Assembly (NCBI RefSeq): GCF_007859955.1
Contig: NZ_SJPR01000007.1
Span: forward strand, 1-64,000
Source of the DNA: Botrimarina colliarenosi
GTDB lineage: Bacteria; Planctomycetota; Planctomycetia; Pirellulales; Lacipirellulaceae
DNA: 64,000 bases
Reading direction: 5' to 3'
Positions 36,681 through 45,439 of this stretch are shown here, one piece after another. A program made the translations under genes and the position numbers. The first letter of the stretch is position 1, and each line of letters starts with the position of its first letter. Under the pieces are notes generated by a model. The model did no database searches. It saw nothing but the letters and a program-made list of their open reading frames with translations, and was not told where the DNA came from.

Positions 36681-37214
36681 GTCTAGCGCAGAGACGCGGA
36701 GACGCAGAGGGGGCTCACGCTAAGGCGCGAAGCAGCAAGCAAAGCCGAACCGCGACCGTCAGGGAGCGACCAATCACGATTCCGTTAAGTTGTACTCAGG
36801 CCACACCAGACGCACTGCCAGCTCGCAATCTGAAAAGATGCCAGTCAGATTATCGGTTGCGTTATCGGGAATGACTTTGTGGATCCGTCGCACCATCGCG
36901 CCGAGTTCGCCAAGCATTTCTGACGAAGTTGTGTAGGCATCCGTACGCGTCTGGCGAAGCCAGCTTGCATCCTCGTACAGCCCAATTTCTTGAAGGCCGC
37001 ACTCCAGGGCCTCAAAACAGTCAAGGTTTGGCATGATGTAGATGCTCGTCGATTTCCAACCACCATCGGAGTCGGTTGGTCGCTCCCTGACGGTCGCGGC
37101 TCAGCTGCTGGATAGCGCTGCTTTGCGCCTTCCCGTCTTGGCGTGAGACACTCCGACGACTTGCGTCGCCGGCTCGCCTTCATCGCTCTGCGTCTCCGCG
37201 TCTCTGCGCGAGAC
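36681..37214. repeat. Nested inverted repeats flanking a small gene
   Basis: Two inverted pairs enclose the gene at 36774-37034. Outer pair: 36681-36709 and 37186-37214, 28 of 29 bases complementary (core CGCAGAGACGCGGAGACGCA). Inner pair: 36750-36773 and 37076-37099, 24 of 24 (core CGCGACCGTCAGGGAGCGAC). Between them a looser match includes CTCACGC and AAGCAGC words. The inner left arm ends exactly where the stop codon begins. The layout looks like a small mobile or transposed cassette built on dispersed intergenic repeats. Confidence 0.85.
36774..37034 (-). CDS. Orphan small protein inside an inverted-repeat cassette
   Basis: 86 residues, soluble, acidic and helical in appearance (ECGLQEIGLYEDASWLRQT, LGELGAMVRRIHKVIPDN). 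No family recognised. GC content is visibly lower than in leuC or the FHA gene on either side. The stop codon touches one arm of a perfect 24-bp inverted repeat. This position suggests recent arrival with the repeats. It could be real or a relic; codon composition and length favour a real gene. Confidence 0.5.
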   Translation of the reverse strand: MPNLDCFEALECGLQEIGLYEDASWLRQTRTDAYTTSSEMLGELGAMVRRIHKVIPDNATDNLTGIFSDCELAVRLVWPEYNLTES

Positions 37215-37220
37215 AAAACG

Positions 37221-38936
37221 CTAAACGGCGTCGCGGCCGAAGACGCACAGGCACATGTCGTCGGATTGGTCGAAACCGTCGACGAACTTCTTGACGTCGT
37301 CCAGCACGTGCTGCCCCAGGTCGGCGACGCTGACGGCCGCGAGCTTGACCTGCTCGATCAGACGCTCGGTCGTGTAGAGGTCGCGGTCGGCGTTCATCGC
37401 CTCGCTGAAGCCGTCGGTGTAGATGGTGAGCGACTCGCCCGGCTCGAGGGTGATCGTGGCCGACTCGAACTCGAAGTCGTCGATGACGCCGATCGGCAGG
37501 CCGGTGATCTCCTCGTGGACCTCGACCGCCTCGCCATTCACGCGGCGGAGGATCGGCGGCATGTGGCCGGCGTTGGCGAGCGTCACCTCGTTGGTCGCCG
37601 GGTCGACAATCGTAAAGATCATCGTCACGAAACGGTCGTCGAGCCCCTGGGCGGCGAACGCCCGGTTGACGTACTGGACGGCCTTGGCCAAATCGGGCTC
37701 GGTCGCCAGGGCGAAGCGCACGTCGCTCGAAAGGCGGGCCATGACGATCGCGGCGGCCACGCCCTTGCCGGCGACGTCGCCGAGGATCACCGCGAAGCGG
37801 CCGCCGGGCAAGTTGATGTAGTCGTAGTAGTCACCGCCGACCTGCCGGGCCGAGTCGTAGTAGTCGAAGAACGTGTAGCCGATCGTGTTAGGGGGCGTCG
37901 ACGGCAGCAGGGCCCGCTGCATGCGGGTCGCCAACTCGAGGTCGCGTTGCAAGGCGCGTTGCGAGATGACCTCGTCGTGCATCCGGGCGTTGTCGACGGC
38001 GACCGACGCTAGGCTCGCCACCGCGGCGAGGACGTCGAGGTCGTCCTCGGTGAACCGGCTGCGTTGGTTGAGCGTGTCGATCTGGATGACGCCGAGCGGC
38101 TCTCCCTCGCTGTCGAGCAGCGGGACGCACATCATCGAGCGGATCTGGAACTGAGCGATCGATTCGGCCATGCCGAACCGTTCGTCCGTCGCGGCGTCTG
38201 CCGAGAGGATCGCCTTCTTGCCGGTCATCGCCTCTTCGACGATGGTGCGGCTGATGCGGGCCGCCTCCTCCATCTCGCCGCGGCGGGTCTTGGCGGCGAC
38301 CGGCACCAGGGGGGCGTCGGGCGCCGGCCGCATGACGACAAAGCCCCGGTCGGCCTGCGTGAAGACCTTGAACAGGCTGTCGAGCAGCTTGGGCAGGACC
38401 TCGTCGATCGAGATTGCCCGGCCGAGGCCCTTGGAAATCTCCACCAGGGCGGCGAGCTTCACCTCGGGGCGGGCCGACATCGACCAGCCGGTGTTGCCGC
38501 CGACGTCGCCGCCGAGCTGGATCGTCTTCTGGTAATCGCCCCCGCTCTCCTCGGCGGTCGACTCTTCGCGACGGTCGTCGACCATCTGGACGAGGCTCGA
38601 CTTGGTCTCGCCGGTGCCGCCCAAGAGCGACGGCTTGCTGCCCGGGAGGCCTGATTCGTAGGCGAATTCCTGGTCGCAGATGCCGATCCGGTCGCCCTCG
38701 CGGAGGACGGTCGAGGCCTCGATCCGTTGGCCGTTGACGAACGTGCCGTTCCGGCTGCCGAGGTCCTCCACGACGAACTGGTCCCCCTTGCGGATGACCT
38801 CGGCGTGGCGACGGCTGACGGCGGCGACGTCGAGCGAGACCTCGCAATCGCTGCTCCGCCCGATCGTCGAGCGCTCGGCGGTGAGGGGGAACCGCTTGCC
38901 CGGTTCGACTCCTTGGACGAGACGGAGGTGGGCCAT
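37221..38936 (-). CDS. FHA-GAF-SpoIIE/RsbU-type PP2C phosphatase
   Basis: 571 residues in three parts. FHA domain, about 20-95: TIGRSSDCEVSLD, VSRRHAEV, DLGSRNGTFVNG, which binds phosphothreonine. GAF domain, about 150-310. RsbU/SpoIIE phosphatase, about 350-565: QRALLPSTPPNTIG, QVGGDYYDYINL, VILGDVAGKGVAAAIVMA, with the metal-binding Asp residues intact. Such proteins dephosphorylate anti-anti-sigma or other partners after sensing through GAF and FHA. The membrane Ser/Thr kinase in this window could supply the phosphothreonine, but that is inference. No partner anti-sigma factor is nearby. Confidence 0.9.
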   Translation of the reverse strand: MAHLRLVQGVEPGKRFPLTAERSTIGRSSDCEVSLDVAAVSRRHAEVIRKGDQFVVEDLGSRNGTFVNGQRIEASTVLREGDRIGICDQEFAYESGLPGSKPSLLGGTGETKSSLVQMVDDRREESTAEESGGDYQKTIQLGGDVGGNTGWSMSARPEVKLAALVEISKGLGRAISIDEVLPKLLDSLFKVFTQADRGFVVMRPAPDAPLVPVAAKTRRGEMEEAARISRTIVEEAMTGKKAILSADAATDERFGMAESIAQFQIRSMMCVPLLDSEGEPLGVIQIDTLNQRSRFTEDDLDVLAAVASLASVAVDNARMHDEVISQRALQRDLELATRMQRALLPSTPPNTIGYTFFDYYDSARQVGGDYYDYINLPGGRFAVILGDVAGKGVAAAIVMARLSSDVRFALATEPDLAKAVQYVNRAFAAQGLDDRFVTMIFTIVDPATNEVTLANAGHMPPILRRVNGEAVEVHEEITGLPIGVIDDFEFESATITLEPGESLTIYTDGFSEAMNADRDLYTTERLIEQVKLAAVSVADLGQHVLDDVKKFVDGFDQSDDMCLCVFGRDAV

Positions 38937-39131
38937 GGGGTCGCGGCGGGTCAGCGGGGAGGCGGGCGACAGCTTGCGGCCGACCGAGAAAACGCGGCCG
39001 ACTGCCGGAGTTTAGGGCAGTGGCCCCCCTGCCGGAAGACGTCCGGACTTGATCCCCCGCCCGCTGCGCCGTAATCTTCTGAATCTCGCGGCCGACGCCG
39101 GGCTCCGGCCCTCAGCGGCCGCGGGACCGAT

Positions 39132-39203
39132 TGGGGATTGGTGTAATCGGTAGCACGATGGATTCTGATTCCATTAGTCGGGGTTCAAGTCCCTGATCCC
39201 CAG
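39132..39203 (+). tRNA. tRNA-Gln (anticodon CTG)
   Basis: 72 bases fold as a cloverleaf. The acceptor stem is TGGGGAT (39132-39138) with ATCCCCA (39196-39202) and discriminator G at 39203. The anticodon arm GGATTCTGATTCC places CTG in the loop. The T arm GGGTTCAAGTCCC carries the invariant TTC. The CCA is not encoded. Confidence 0.93.
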
Positions 39204-39294
39204 CTTGCGGTTTTCTTGCCGGCGGTGTTATCCCTTGCCGGCGATGCTTTCCGAGGCGGACGCGTCACCGTCCTTGACCTGCCCGGTGCGACTG

Positions 39295-39361
39295 CCCGCG
39301 GCTAGCGCCGTTCGGCTCAAGCAGCCGCGCCATGCAGTGAGCCGACGGCGCTAGCCGCGGG
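39295..39361. repeat. Third REP-like palindrome, downstream of the tRNA
   Basis: Arms at 39295-39319 and 39338-39361 are complementary over 24 bases with one extra T. The right arm TGAGCCGACGGCGCTAGCC shares TGAGCCG and GGCGCTAGCC with the RAYT-flanking element at 32461-32546, so it is a diverged member of the same family, about 7 kb from the RAYT gene. Confidence 0.8.
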
Positions 39362-39410
39362 TCGTGGCGGGTTCGACTCTCCGCATCAGAGCTCGCCCCC
39401 CTAACGAACA

Positions 39411-39443
39411 CCGACGCCCCGGCCCGATCGGCCGGGGCGTCGG
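39411..39443 (-). terminator. Hairpin terminator of the PEP-CTERM gene
   Basis: A perfect 14-bp stem, CCGACGCCCCGGCC (39411-39424) with its complement (39430-39443), and a five-base loop. It lies 28 bases beyond the stop codon of the leftward gene at 39471, and on the minus strand is followed by TGTTCGTTAG, a weak U-tract. Confidence 0.7.
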
Positions 39444-39470
39444 TCGTTCATAAACTCTCAACCGGCTCGT

Positions 39471-42400
39471 TCAACCGCGGCGGCGGGTCGCTAGGCCGGC
39501 CATCGCGATCAGCACGAGGCCCGCCGCGGCCGGCTCGGGGACCGAGGCCGCCGTCGCGAAGGCCATCGCCGGCGCCGGAGCGACGGCGCCGTAGTTGGCC
39601 GCCCAGACGGCGTGGTCCGCGGCGGCGACGCTCCCCGGTGTCGGGTCGCCCGGCAGCGTGACGGCAAGCCCGAGGTTGTCGCGGTAGACCGTGTAGTCGG
39701 CGGCGTCGACCATGCCGTCGTTGTTGAAGTCGCCCGGCAGGAGCAGTTCGACCCGGACTTGCACGGTCGTGGGGTTGTAGACCGCCTCCCAGACGAGGCC
39801 GTCGCCGAGCGGAGCGGCGCCGGTGTCGAGATCGGCGAACGCGCCGAGAACGCCCCCCGCAGCCGACAGGACGGTGAAGCTCGACCCGAGCCCCGGGTTG
39901 AACCCGCCCAACAGGTCTAGCGACAGCGTCCCGTCCACCTCGGCGATGCCCGAAGCGACGATCCGGTCGAACGCTCCGACGCCGGCGCCGGCGATATCGA
40001 CGTTCCAGAGCCCGGCGACGGACTGGACGAAGTCCGCCACGTCGCCCCTTCCCGTCCCGCTGCCGGCGATCTCGAGGTCGCCGTCATTGGTGACTTGCAC
40101 GCCCACGGTGGCGCCATCGAGCAGCGTCATCCGGCTGCCGTTGACGTTCCGGAGTTCGCCGGCGCCCGCGAAGCTCGCCCCCACGGCGATCACCGTGTTG
40201 AGGTTCTCGACTTCGAGATCGGCGTTGAGTGTCGTGCTGCTGCCGTTCTCAAAGACGACCGTCCCCCCGACATTGATCCGCGACCGCGCGCCGGAATCGA
40301 CGATCACCGTGCCGCCGATGTCGGTCGCGTTGGTCGATCGATAGGTGCTCTCGAACAGCCGGAGCGTCGAAGCGGGCTCGAACTCGAGCTCGAAGCCGTT
40401 CGCATAGACCACGCCGAGGCCTGCGTCGACCGTGCCGGTAAAGAGCACCGGGGCGTTGTCACGCAGTTCGAGGGTCGCCTTGCTGGCGTTCAAGGAGCCC
40501 GTTCCGGTTGTCCCGTCCCAATCGTTGAGCGGGTTATCGACGACGAGGGTCCCTGAGTCCGACGCGGTAATCGACGAGTTGTTGATGACGCGGGCGTTGA
40601 TGGTTCCCTTGCCGTTGACGCCGCCGACGCCGTTGTTGGTGATGGTCGAACCGGTCAGGGCGCCGAATTGCAGCGAGACGCTGTTCGTGACGTTCGTGTT
40701 CCAAGGGTTGGTGACGTTGAGCACGGCTGCGACGCCATTGGTCCCGATCGTACCGACGTCGGTGACGCCTCCGTTGATGTCGAGCTGCCCCCCTTCGGCG
40801 ATCACCTGGGCGGTTCCGTCGGCGTTGATCGACGCGTTGATGACGCCGCTGCCGCGGAGAGCGGCGCCGCTGCTGATCTGCAACTCGCCTGGGCCATTGA
40901 TCACGCCGCCGTCGATTTCGTTGGTCGCTCCGGCGACGAGCGTCCCGCCCTGCAGACGGAAGTCTTCGCCGACACTGTTGATATTCAGCGCGCCGCCGCT
41001 GAGCTTGATGCGGGCGTTGGAGGTTCCGTCGCCGGTGACGTTCAGTTGGGAGCCGCTGTCAAAGCGGAGCGCCGATCCTCCTGCGGGAGCCGGTAGGAAC
41101 AGGTTGCCACTGGCGTTGCCGTTGTAGTTGAGGCGGCCCGCGTTGTCGAAGACGACGTCGCCGCCGCCGGCGAGGTTGACGGTCAGTGAGCCGGTGTCTT
41201 CGACCGTAATCGTCGTGTCGATGCCGTCGCCCGAGTCGTCGATGCTGTTCGCATTAATGGTGAGCGCCGCCCCGTTGTTGACGGTCGTTGTGCCGTCGTC
41301 GAGGTCGATCGTATCGACGCCCCACGTCGTGTTGTTGACGATCGTGGCGGTCCCTTTCTTGAACACGCCGCCGCCGTTGTAGGTTCCGCCGCTGTACGAA
41401 GCGACGCCGTGGTCCAGAACGCTGCCGGCCGCAATCACGACCCGTGCGGACGGGCTGTATTCGCTCGCGGCGTTGATGCGGAGCGTCGAATCGCCGGTGA
41501 CGTCGATGTCGCCGTCGATGACGAAGGTCTCGCCGTTGATCGTCGAGGTGGCGCCGCCGGCGGCGTTGATCTGGCCGTTCGAGGTCAGGCTCCAGTCGTT
41601 GTCGGCCGTGGTGACATCCAGCTCCCCGCCGTTGAGATTGATCGTGTGATCGAAGTCTTCATCGGCGCCGACGCCGAGGTCGAGGTCGAGGTTGCCGCCG
41701 GCGTTGATCGTGGTGACGTTGGTGACCAAGCCCTGCCCATCAAGATTAAAGTCGGGCGTGTCGATGTTCACGGTCGCATTGACGATCAGCGACGCGTGGG
41801 AGTCGCCGCCGGGGATCATGTTGAAGTCGACGCCGCTCAGGAAAGTCGCGTCGGCGTTGAAGATCATCGTCCCGCTGTTATTGATAGCGCCGGCCGATGC
41901 GGTCACGGCCGAGTCGAACTGGAGCGAGTCCCACGCGTCATCCACATTGATGACGCCGCCCGTCATCGCCCAAACGCCGCCCGCGATCCGCGCCGCGGCG
42001 CCGGGCGACGGGTCTTGGCCGATGATGACAAAGCCGAACGCAGGGGTGTTGGCGTTGATCGTTCCCGACGAGAGCGACCAGGCGTCTTGGATATCGATCG
42101 TCGAACCGGTCGCCAGGTTCATGGTCCCGTCGAACGAGTCGCCGAAGGTGCTGACATCGATGTCGAGCGTGGCGTTACCATTCGCGTTGAGCACGCCATT
42201 GCCGCCTCCGTCCCAGTCGAAGCGGGCGTCGGGGCTGGTCGCTGTGATCTGCAGCGTGGTCGCTGGCGGGGCGAAGAGGAAGATCGATCCGAGGCTCGAC
42301 GCGGTGATCTCGCCGTCGTTGGAGAGCGCCGTAAACACGGCCCCGGCGCTGGCCGTTTCGAGGTCGAGCCGGCCGTTGCCGATGATTTCGCCGCCGGTGT

Positions 42401-42944
42401 TCACGTCGAGCAGCCCGCTGTCGACCTCGACGACGGCCGTTCCGACCCCCGCCTGCGAATTGAGCGACACCGTGCCGCCGCTGTTGATCGTCAACGTGTT
42501 CGTATCGAGCCCGTCGCCGGGCCGGCCGTAGATCACGATCGAGCTGCCATTGTCACCGACCGTGGTGGCGCCGTTGACAATAAGCTCGCGCGTGTTCGCC
42601 GCCGTGGCGCCGTCGTCGGTGCTGTTCACGACGTCCGCGCCGTTGGTGATCGTGAGCGAGCCGATCTGAGTGGCGATGTCGAACAGCGTCCGATCGTTCG
42701 CGGCGTTCGCCAGGTTGCCGATGAAAATGTCGGCGTTGACCGGGACGGCGCCGTCGGGGCTCCAGTTGCCGTTGTCGCTCCAGAGCTTGCTGGCGCTGTT
42801 GCCGGCGTCGTCCCAGTTGATCGCGCAGGCGGCGTCCGGGGCCATCACGATTGAGCAAGCGGTCGCGGCGCCGATGGCCGACCTCCGCAGCGCTTTTGTC
42901 AGGCGGCTCGTAGGGGTCCGGTGGCGCGAAAAAGGCCGACGCAT
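39471..42944 (-). CDS. Large secreted beta-strand repeat protein with dockerin and PEP-CTERM
   Basis: 1157 residues from ATG 42944 (an open frame continues 50 codons further without a start signal). The Arg-rich start MRRPFSRHRTPTSRL leads a signal peptide ending ACA-IN. The body is Asn/Gly/Thr-rich beta-helix (INSGGTVSLNSQ, GTINARVINNSSITASDSGT). A dockerin-like pair (GDFNNDGMVDAADYTVYRDN and ADHAVWAANYG) and a canonical PEP-CTERM tail (VPEPAAAGLVLIAMAGLATRRRG) end it. It is the counterpart of the 10398 gene but stands alone. Likely a matrix or adhesion protein. Confidence 0.85.
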   Translation of the reverse strand: MRRPFSRHRTPTSRLTKALRRSAIGAATACSIVMAPDAACAINWDDAGNSASKLWSDNGNWSPDGAVPVNADIFIGNLANAANDRTLFDIATQIGSLTITNGADVVNSTDDGATAANTRELIVNGATTVGDNGSSIVIYGRPGDGLDTNTLTINSGGTVSLNSQAGVGTAVVEVDSGLLDVNTGGEIIGNGRLDLETASAGAVFTALSNDGEITASSLGSIFLFAPPATTLQITATSPDARFDWDGGGNGVLNANGNATLDIDVSTFGDSFDGTMNLATGSTIDIQDAWSLSSGTINANTPAFGFVIIGQDPSPGAAARIAGGVWAMTGGVINVDDAWDSLQFDSAVTASAGAINNSGTMIFNADATFLSGVDFNMIPGGDSHASLIVNATVNIDTPDFNLDGQGLVTNVTTINAGGNLDLDLGVGADEDFDHTINLNGGELDVTTADNDWSLTSNGQINAAGGATSTINGETFVIDGDIDVTGDSTLRINAASEYSPSARVVIAAGSVLDHGVASYSGGTYNGGGVFKKGTATIVNNTTWGVDTIDLDDGTTTVNNGAALTINANSIDDSGDGIDTTITVEDTGSLTVNLAGGGDVVFDNAGRLNYNGNASGNLFLPAPAGGSALRFDSGSQLNVTGDGTSNARIKLSGGALNINSVGEDFRLQGGTLVAGATNEIDGGVINGPGELQISSGAALRGSGVINASINADGTAQVIAEGGQLDINGGVTDVGTIGTNGVAAVLNVTNPWNTNVTNSVSLQFGALTGSTITNNGVGGVNGKGTINARVINNSSITASDSGTLVVDNPLNDWDGTTGTGSLNASKATLELRDNAPVLFTGTVDAGLGVVYANGFELEFEPASTLRLFESTYRSTNATDIGGTVIVDSGARSRINVGGTVVFENGSSTTLNADLEVENLNTVIAVGASFAGAGELRNVNGSRMTLLDGATVGVQVTNDGDLEIAGSGTGRGDVADFVQSVAGLWNVDIAGAGVGAFDRIVASGIAEVDGTLSLDLLGGFNPGLGSSFTVLSAAGGVLGAFADLDTGAAPLGDGLVWEAVYNPTTVQVRVELLLPGDFNNDGMVDAADYTVYRDNLGLAVTLPGDPTPGSVAAADHAVWAANYGAVAPAPAMAFATAASVPEPAAAGLVLIAMAGLATRRRG

Positions 42945-43231
42945 GGCAGGGCTCCGAAGAGAGGGACAGATCCAGAGCGCCGCCAACGGACGACGCCAGT
43001 TGTCCTGCCAATCAGAGAGCCCCGCCCCGGCCCGACAGCGACGGAGAGAGAAATCTGAGAAAAGTTTCCTGGAGCCCGCTCCGCCGTGGGCCACTGAGGG
43101 ACACAGGGGGGAGGGGGGCGCCCCGGGTACACAGGTTCTTCACCCCTCCCCGACCCTCCCCATCAAGGGGAGGCGGATATAACTGGCGACGGTTTCGCCC
43201 AATGGAGTCGCCATGAGAAGGCGAAGACGAC

Positions 43232-44005
43232 CTAAGCCTGGCGGCTGCTGTCGAGCCGGCTGCGGCGGGCGATGCGGTCGCGCAATTCGGCGGCCAGCTC
43301 GTACTGCTCGCGGGCGATCGCGTCGGCCAACAGCTCGGAGAGGGGCGCCTTGAGGTCGTACTCGACCAGGATCGAGCGACGCAGCTCCTCCAGGCGGTCG
43401 ACGAAGTCGAGCGACTCGTCGTCCCCGAGGTCGTCGCCGATGATGGCGGAGAAGTCCGCCAAGGCCTCGCGAAGGGTGCGGACCCCGTCGTCGATCACCA
43501 GGACCGCTGCTTCCGGGTCGGTCCGCTGCAACTCGGCGAGCGCCGCCGCCTGGGTGCGATGGAACAACACGAAAGGGCGGTACTGCTCGTGCTCTTCGAC
43601 CCACTCGTCACTGGGCGCGTAGGCGGAACTGAAGTCCATCAGAGCGAGCGTGTGGTCCGCGTCGGCGACCACCTTGTCGAATTCCCGCAGCGCGAGCCAC
43701 GCCACCCGGCGGTGATAGTACTGGACAAACTCGCGATCGATCTCAGAGCAGTGTTCGTCGTCAAGCTCGAAATCGTCGCCCGCGGTCGCCTCTTCGACCC
43801 GAAGGGCCTCGAGGTAGGAGTCTTGCCCGCCGGGCCGCGTGCCATCGGGCCTGCCGGCGACCTCGATCTGAAGGACCCCCAAGTCAATCCGCAACTGCAG
43901 GACCGGCCTGCCATCGGCGCCGTGGGCGCGGCGGGCCGAAACCTCGCCATGGGCGTACGACCAATCCTTGAGTAACGAATCGAAGTCCAGATTCGATGGA
44001 TTCAT
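43232..44005 (-). CDS. UVR-motif protein of unknown function
   Basis: 257 residues. The C-terminus has one UvrB/UvrC-type motif, LADAIAREQYELAAELRDRI, a helical hairpin that mediates UvrB-UvrC contact but is also found in McsA and other regulators. The rest (DYHRR-like helices, YYHRRVAWLALREFDKV) is not recognised and has many acidic residues. No zinc cysteines of McsA type are seen. A nuclease domain is absent, so it is not UvrC. The gene follows the hemerythrin-like gene on the same strand after 151 bases. Confidence 0.72.
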   Translation of the reverse strand: MNPSNLDFDSLLKDWSYAHGEVSARRAHGADGRPVLQLRIDLGVLQIEVAGRPDGTRPGGQDSYLEALRVEEATAGDDFELDDEHCSEIDREFVQYYHRRVAWLALREFDKVVADADHTLALMDFSSAYAPSDEWVEEHEQYRPFVLFHRTQAAALAELQRTDPEAAVLVIDDGVRTLREALADFSAIIGDDLGDDESLDFVDRLEELRRSILVEYDLKAPLSELLADAIAREQYELAAELRDRIARRSRLDSSRQA

Positions 44006-44156
44006 TTCAGGGCCGCTAGGTTGCTACGAATGCATTTCACTATGAGCATTCTACTACGCAACCGGTCGTCGAGGCGAGCCGCGAGCCGGTCTCCGGGGCA
44101 AATGGCGGTTTGCCCCATCGGAAACTCCGCCCCCTCAAAAAATGCGGGCGCGACGG

Positions 44157-44615
44157 TCAGCCCTCGCCCCCCTCGTCCATCGTGTGGGTCTCTTGGAGCA
44201 GAGTGATCTCGTCGCGGTCGTGGCGATCGACCTCGTCGAGCAATTCGCGAATCGCCCGGCAGGCCGACTCGAATCGCTCCGATTGCCAGACCCCCTCGTC
44301 CTCGATCTGAGGGATGAGCTTGCCGATATGCTCGCGGAGCTGCTTGTGCTCGGCCCGCAGCAGATCGACGCGGTGCTCCCAATTCGGCCGCACGCTCGAG
44401 ACGCCGGGCAAGTAGCCCCCCTCTTCCTCGAAGCTCATGAGCCGTTCCAGATGCCGGCAGAAAGACCGCAGGGCAAACCGGACACTCGAGCGTTTGCGGC
44501 TCTGGCTGACCGAGGGCGCGCGCCAATCGACCATCACCCGCAGCGCTTGTTTGATGTGCGAAAAAACTTGCTGCTCGGTGGTCAGCCCATGTGTGGCGAC
44601 TTCATTAGCGATCAT
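44157..44615 (-). CDS. Hemerythrin HHE-like protein
   Basis: 152 residues, all helical. Spaced metal-binding candidates are HIKQAL (His about 20), FCRHLERLMSFEEEGGYL (His and Glu), LRAEHKQLREHI (His pair) and HDRDEITLLQ (His and Glu), as in a four-helix hemerythrin domain with a di-iron site. Such domains bind oxygen or sense redox state. No signal peptide. The pairing with a UVR-motif gene is unexplained. Confidence 0.78.
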   Translation of the reverse strand: MIANEVATHGLTTEQQVFSHIKQALRVMVDWRAPSVSQSRKRSSVRFALRSFCRHLERLMSFEEEGGYLPGVSSVRPNWEHRVDLLRAEHKQLREHIGKLIPQIEDEGVWQSERFESACRAIRELLDEVDRHDRDEITLLQETHTMDEGGEG

Positions 44616-45004
44616 CGATCCCTCCCTTCAGACTGGCGACAAACGGTCGCGTCCAACCCGGCCTAGCCACAGACCCGGGTCAGAAACCGACCTGAAACAA
44701 CGTCCCTCCGCGGCAGCCAAGACCTAAAACCCTGCCGATCGTTCCGACTTCCGGAAAGACGACTTCTCTTGCTGGCGAACTTATCTTGTTGGCGAACCTA
44801 CAAAATCAGCTGAACGGCTCGAGCGACGCGTGACGCCCCGGCAGATGAAGAAGAGGAGGAGCGATCGATGAAAAGAACCGGTCGCATCACGCGGGCTGCT
44901 GTAGCGAGCGCCTGCAGTTTACCCACCAAGAACGCGGAATCAAAAGAATTCTTGAGCCGGCAAACCGGGCAAACTGGGGAGAAAATCGCCGTCGGTCGCC
45001 CGCG
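44616..45004. other. Intergenic region with a well-placed ribosome site but no convincing gene
   Basis: About 390 bases. It must hold the promoter of the hemerythrin-like gene on the minus strand. On the plus strand GAGGAGG stands ten bases before ATG 44868, but the frame runs antisense through arfB with no domain, so only the first 40 codons could be real. No hairpin terminator for arfB was found by eye. Confidence 0.4.
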
Positions 45005-45439
45005 CTACGACTCTTCGTCCGGCTTTGCCCGGCGAGACGCCTTTTTCGCGGCGGTGGTCCGCTTCGCCCGTAGCCGGCGTTCTTGCGAACCGCGGGTCGC
45101 CTTGGTCGGGCGGCGGACCTTCGGCCGCGCAACGGCCGACGTGATCAGCGCGCGGAGCCGATTGAGACACTCGCCGACGTTACGGCCCTGTTCGCGGTGC
45201 GTGTCACTCGCGATCACCAAGTCGCCGTCGCGCGTGAGCCGCCCGGCATGGCGAGCCAGCAGCCGCTGCAACACCGCCGGCGGCAGAGCGGCCGATTCGG
45301 CGGGACGCCACCGGAGGACCGCCTTCGTGTTGACCTTGTTGACGTTCTGGCCGCCGGGCCCGCCGCTGCGCGCGAACGAGAACTGGATCTCGCCCCTCGG
45401 GATCGCCAGCCAGTCGTTGATTACGAGATCACTTTGCAC
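45005..45439 (-). CDS. arfB: Peptidyl-tRNA hydrolase ArfB (ribosome rescue)
   Basis: 144 residues. The release-factor catalytic motif is clear: SFARSGGPGGQNVNKVNTKA, with the GGQ that hydrolyses peptidyl-tRNA, followed by SDTHREQGRN. The C-terminus is a basic tail (RRLRAKRTTAAKKASRR) that inserts in the mRNA channel of stalled ribosomes. No codon-recognition domains, as expected for YaeJ/ArfB. The start (45439) overlaps the end of the sugar-isomerase gene by 19 bases. Confidence 0.94.
   Translation of the reverse strand: MQSDLVINDWLAIPRGEIQFSFARSGGPGGQNVNKVNTKAVLRWRPAESAALPPAVLQRLLARHAGRLTRDGDLVIASDTHREQGRNVGECLNRLRALITSAVARPKVRRPTKATRGSQERRLRAKRTTAAKKASRRAKPDEES

Noticed and set aside
41409..42854. 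481-codon open frame on the plus strand
   Set aside because: It is antisense to the PEP-CTERM protein at 39471-42944, whose signal peptide, dockerin and tail are clear. The reading is Val/Arg/Asp-rich noise typical of GC-rich antisense frames.
43140..43231. Possible terminator after the peptide at 43232 (ACCCTCCCC and GGGGAGG words)
   Set aside because: The stem is short and imperfect and resembles a dispersed GC-rich intergenic repeat; no U-tract is seen.
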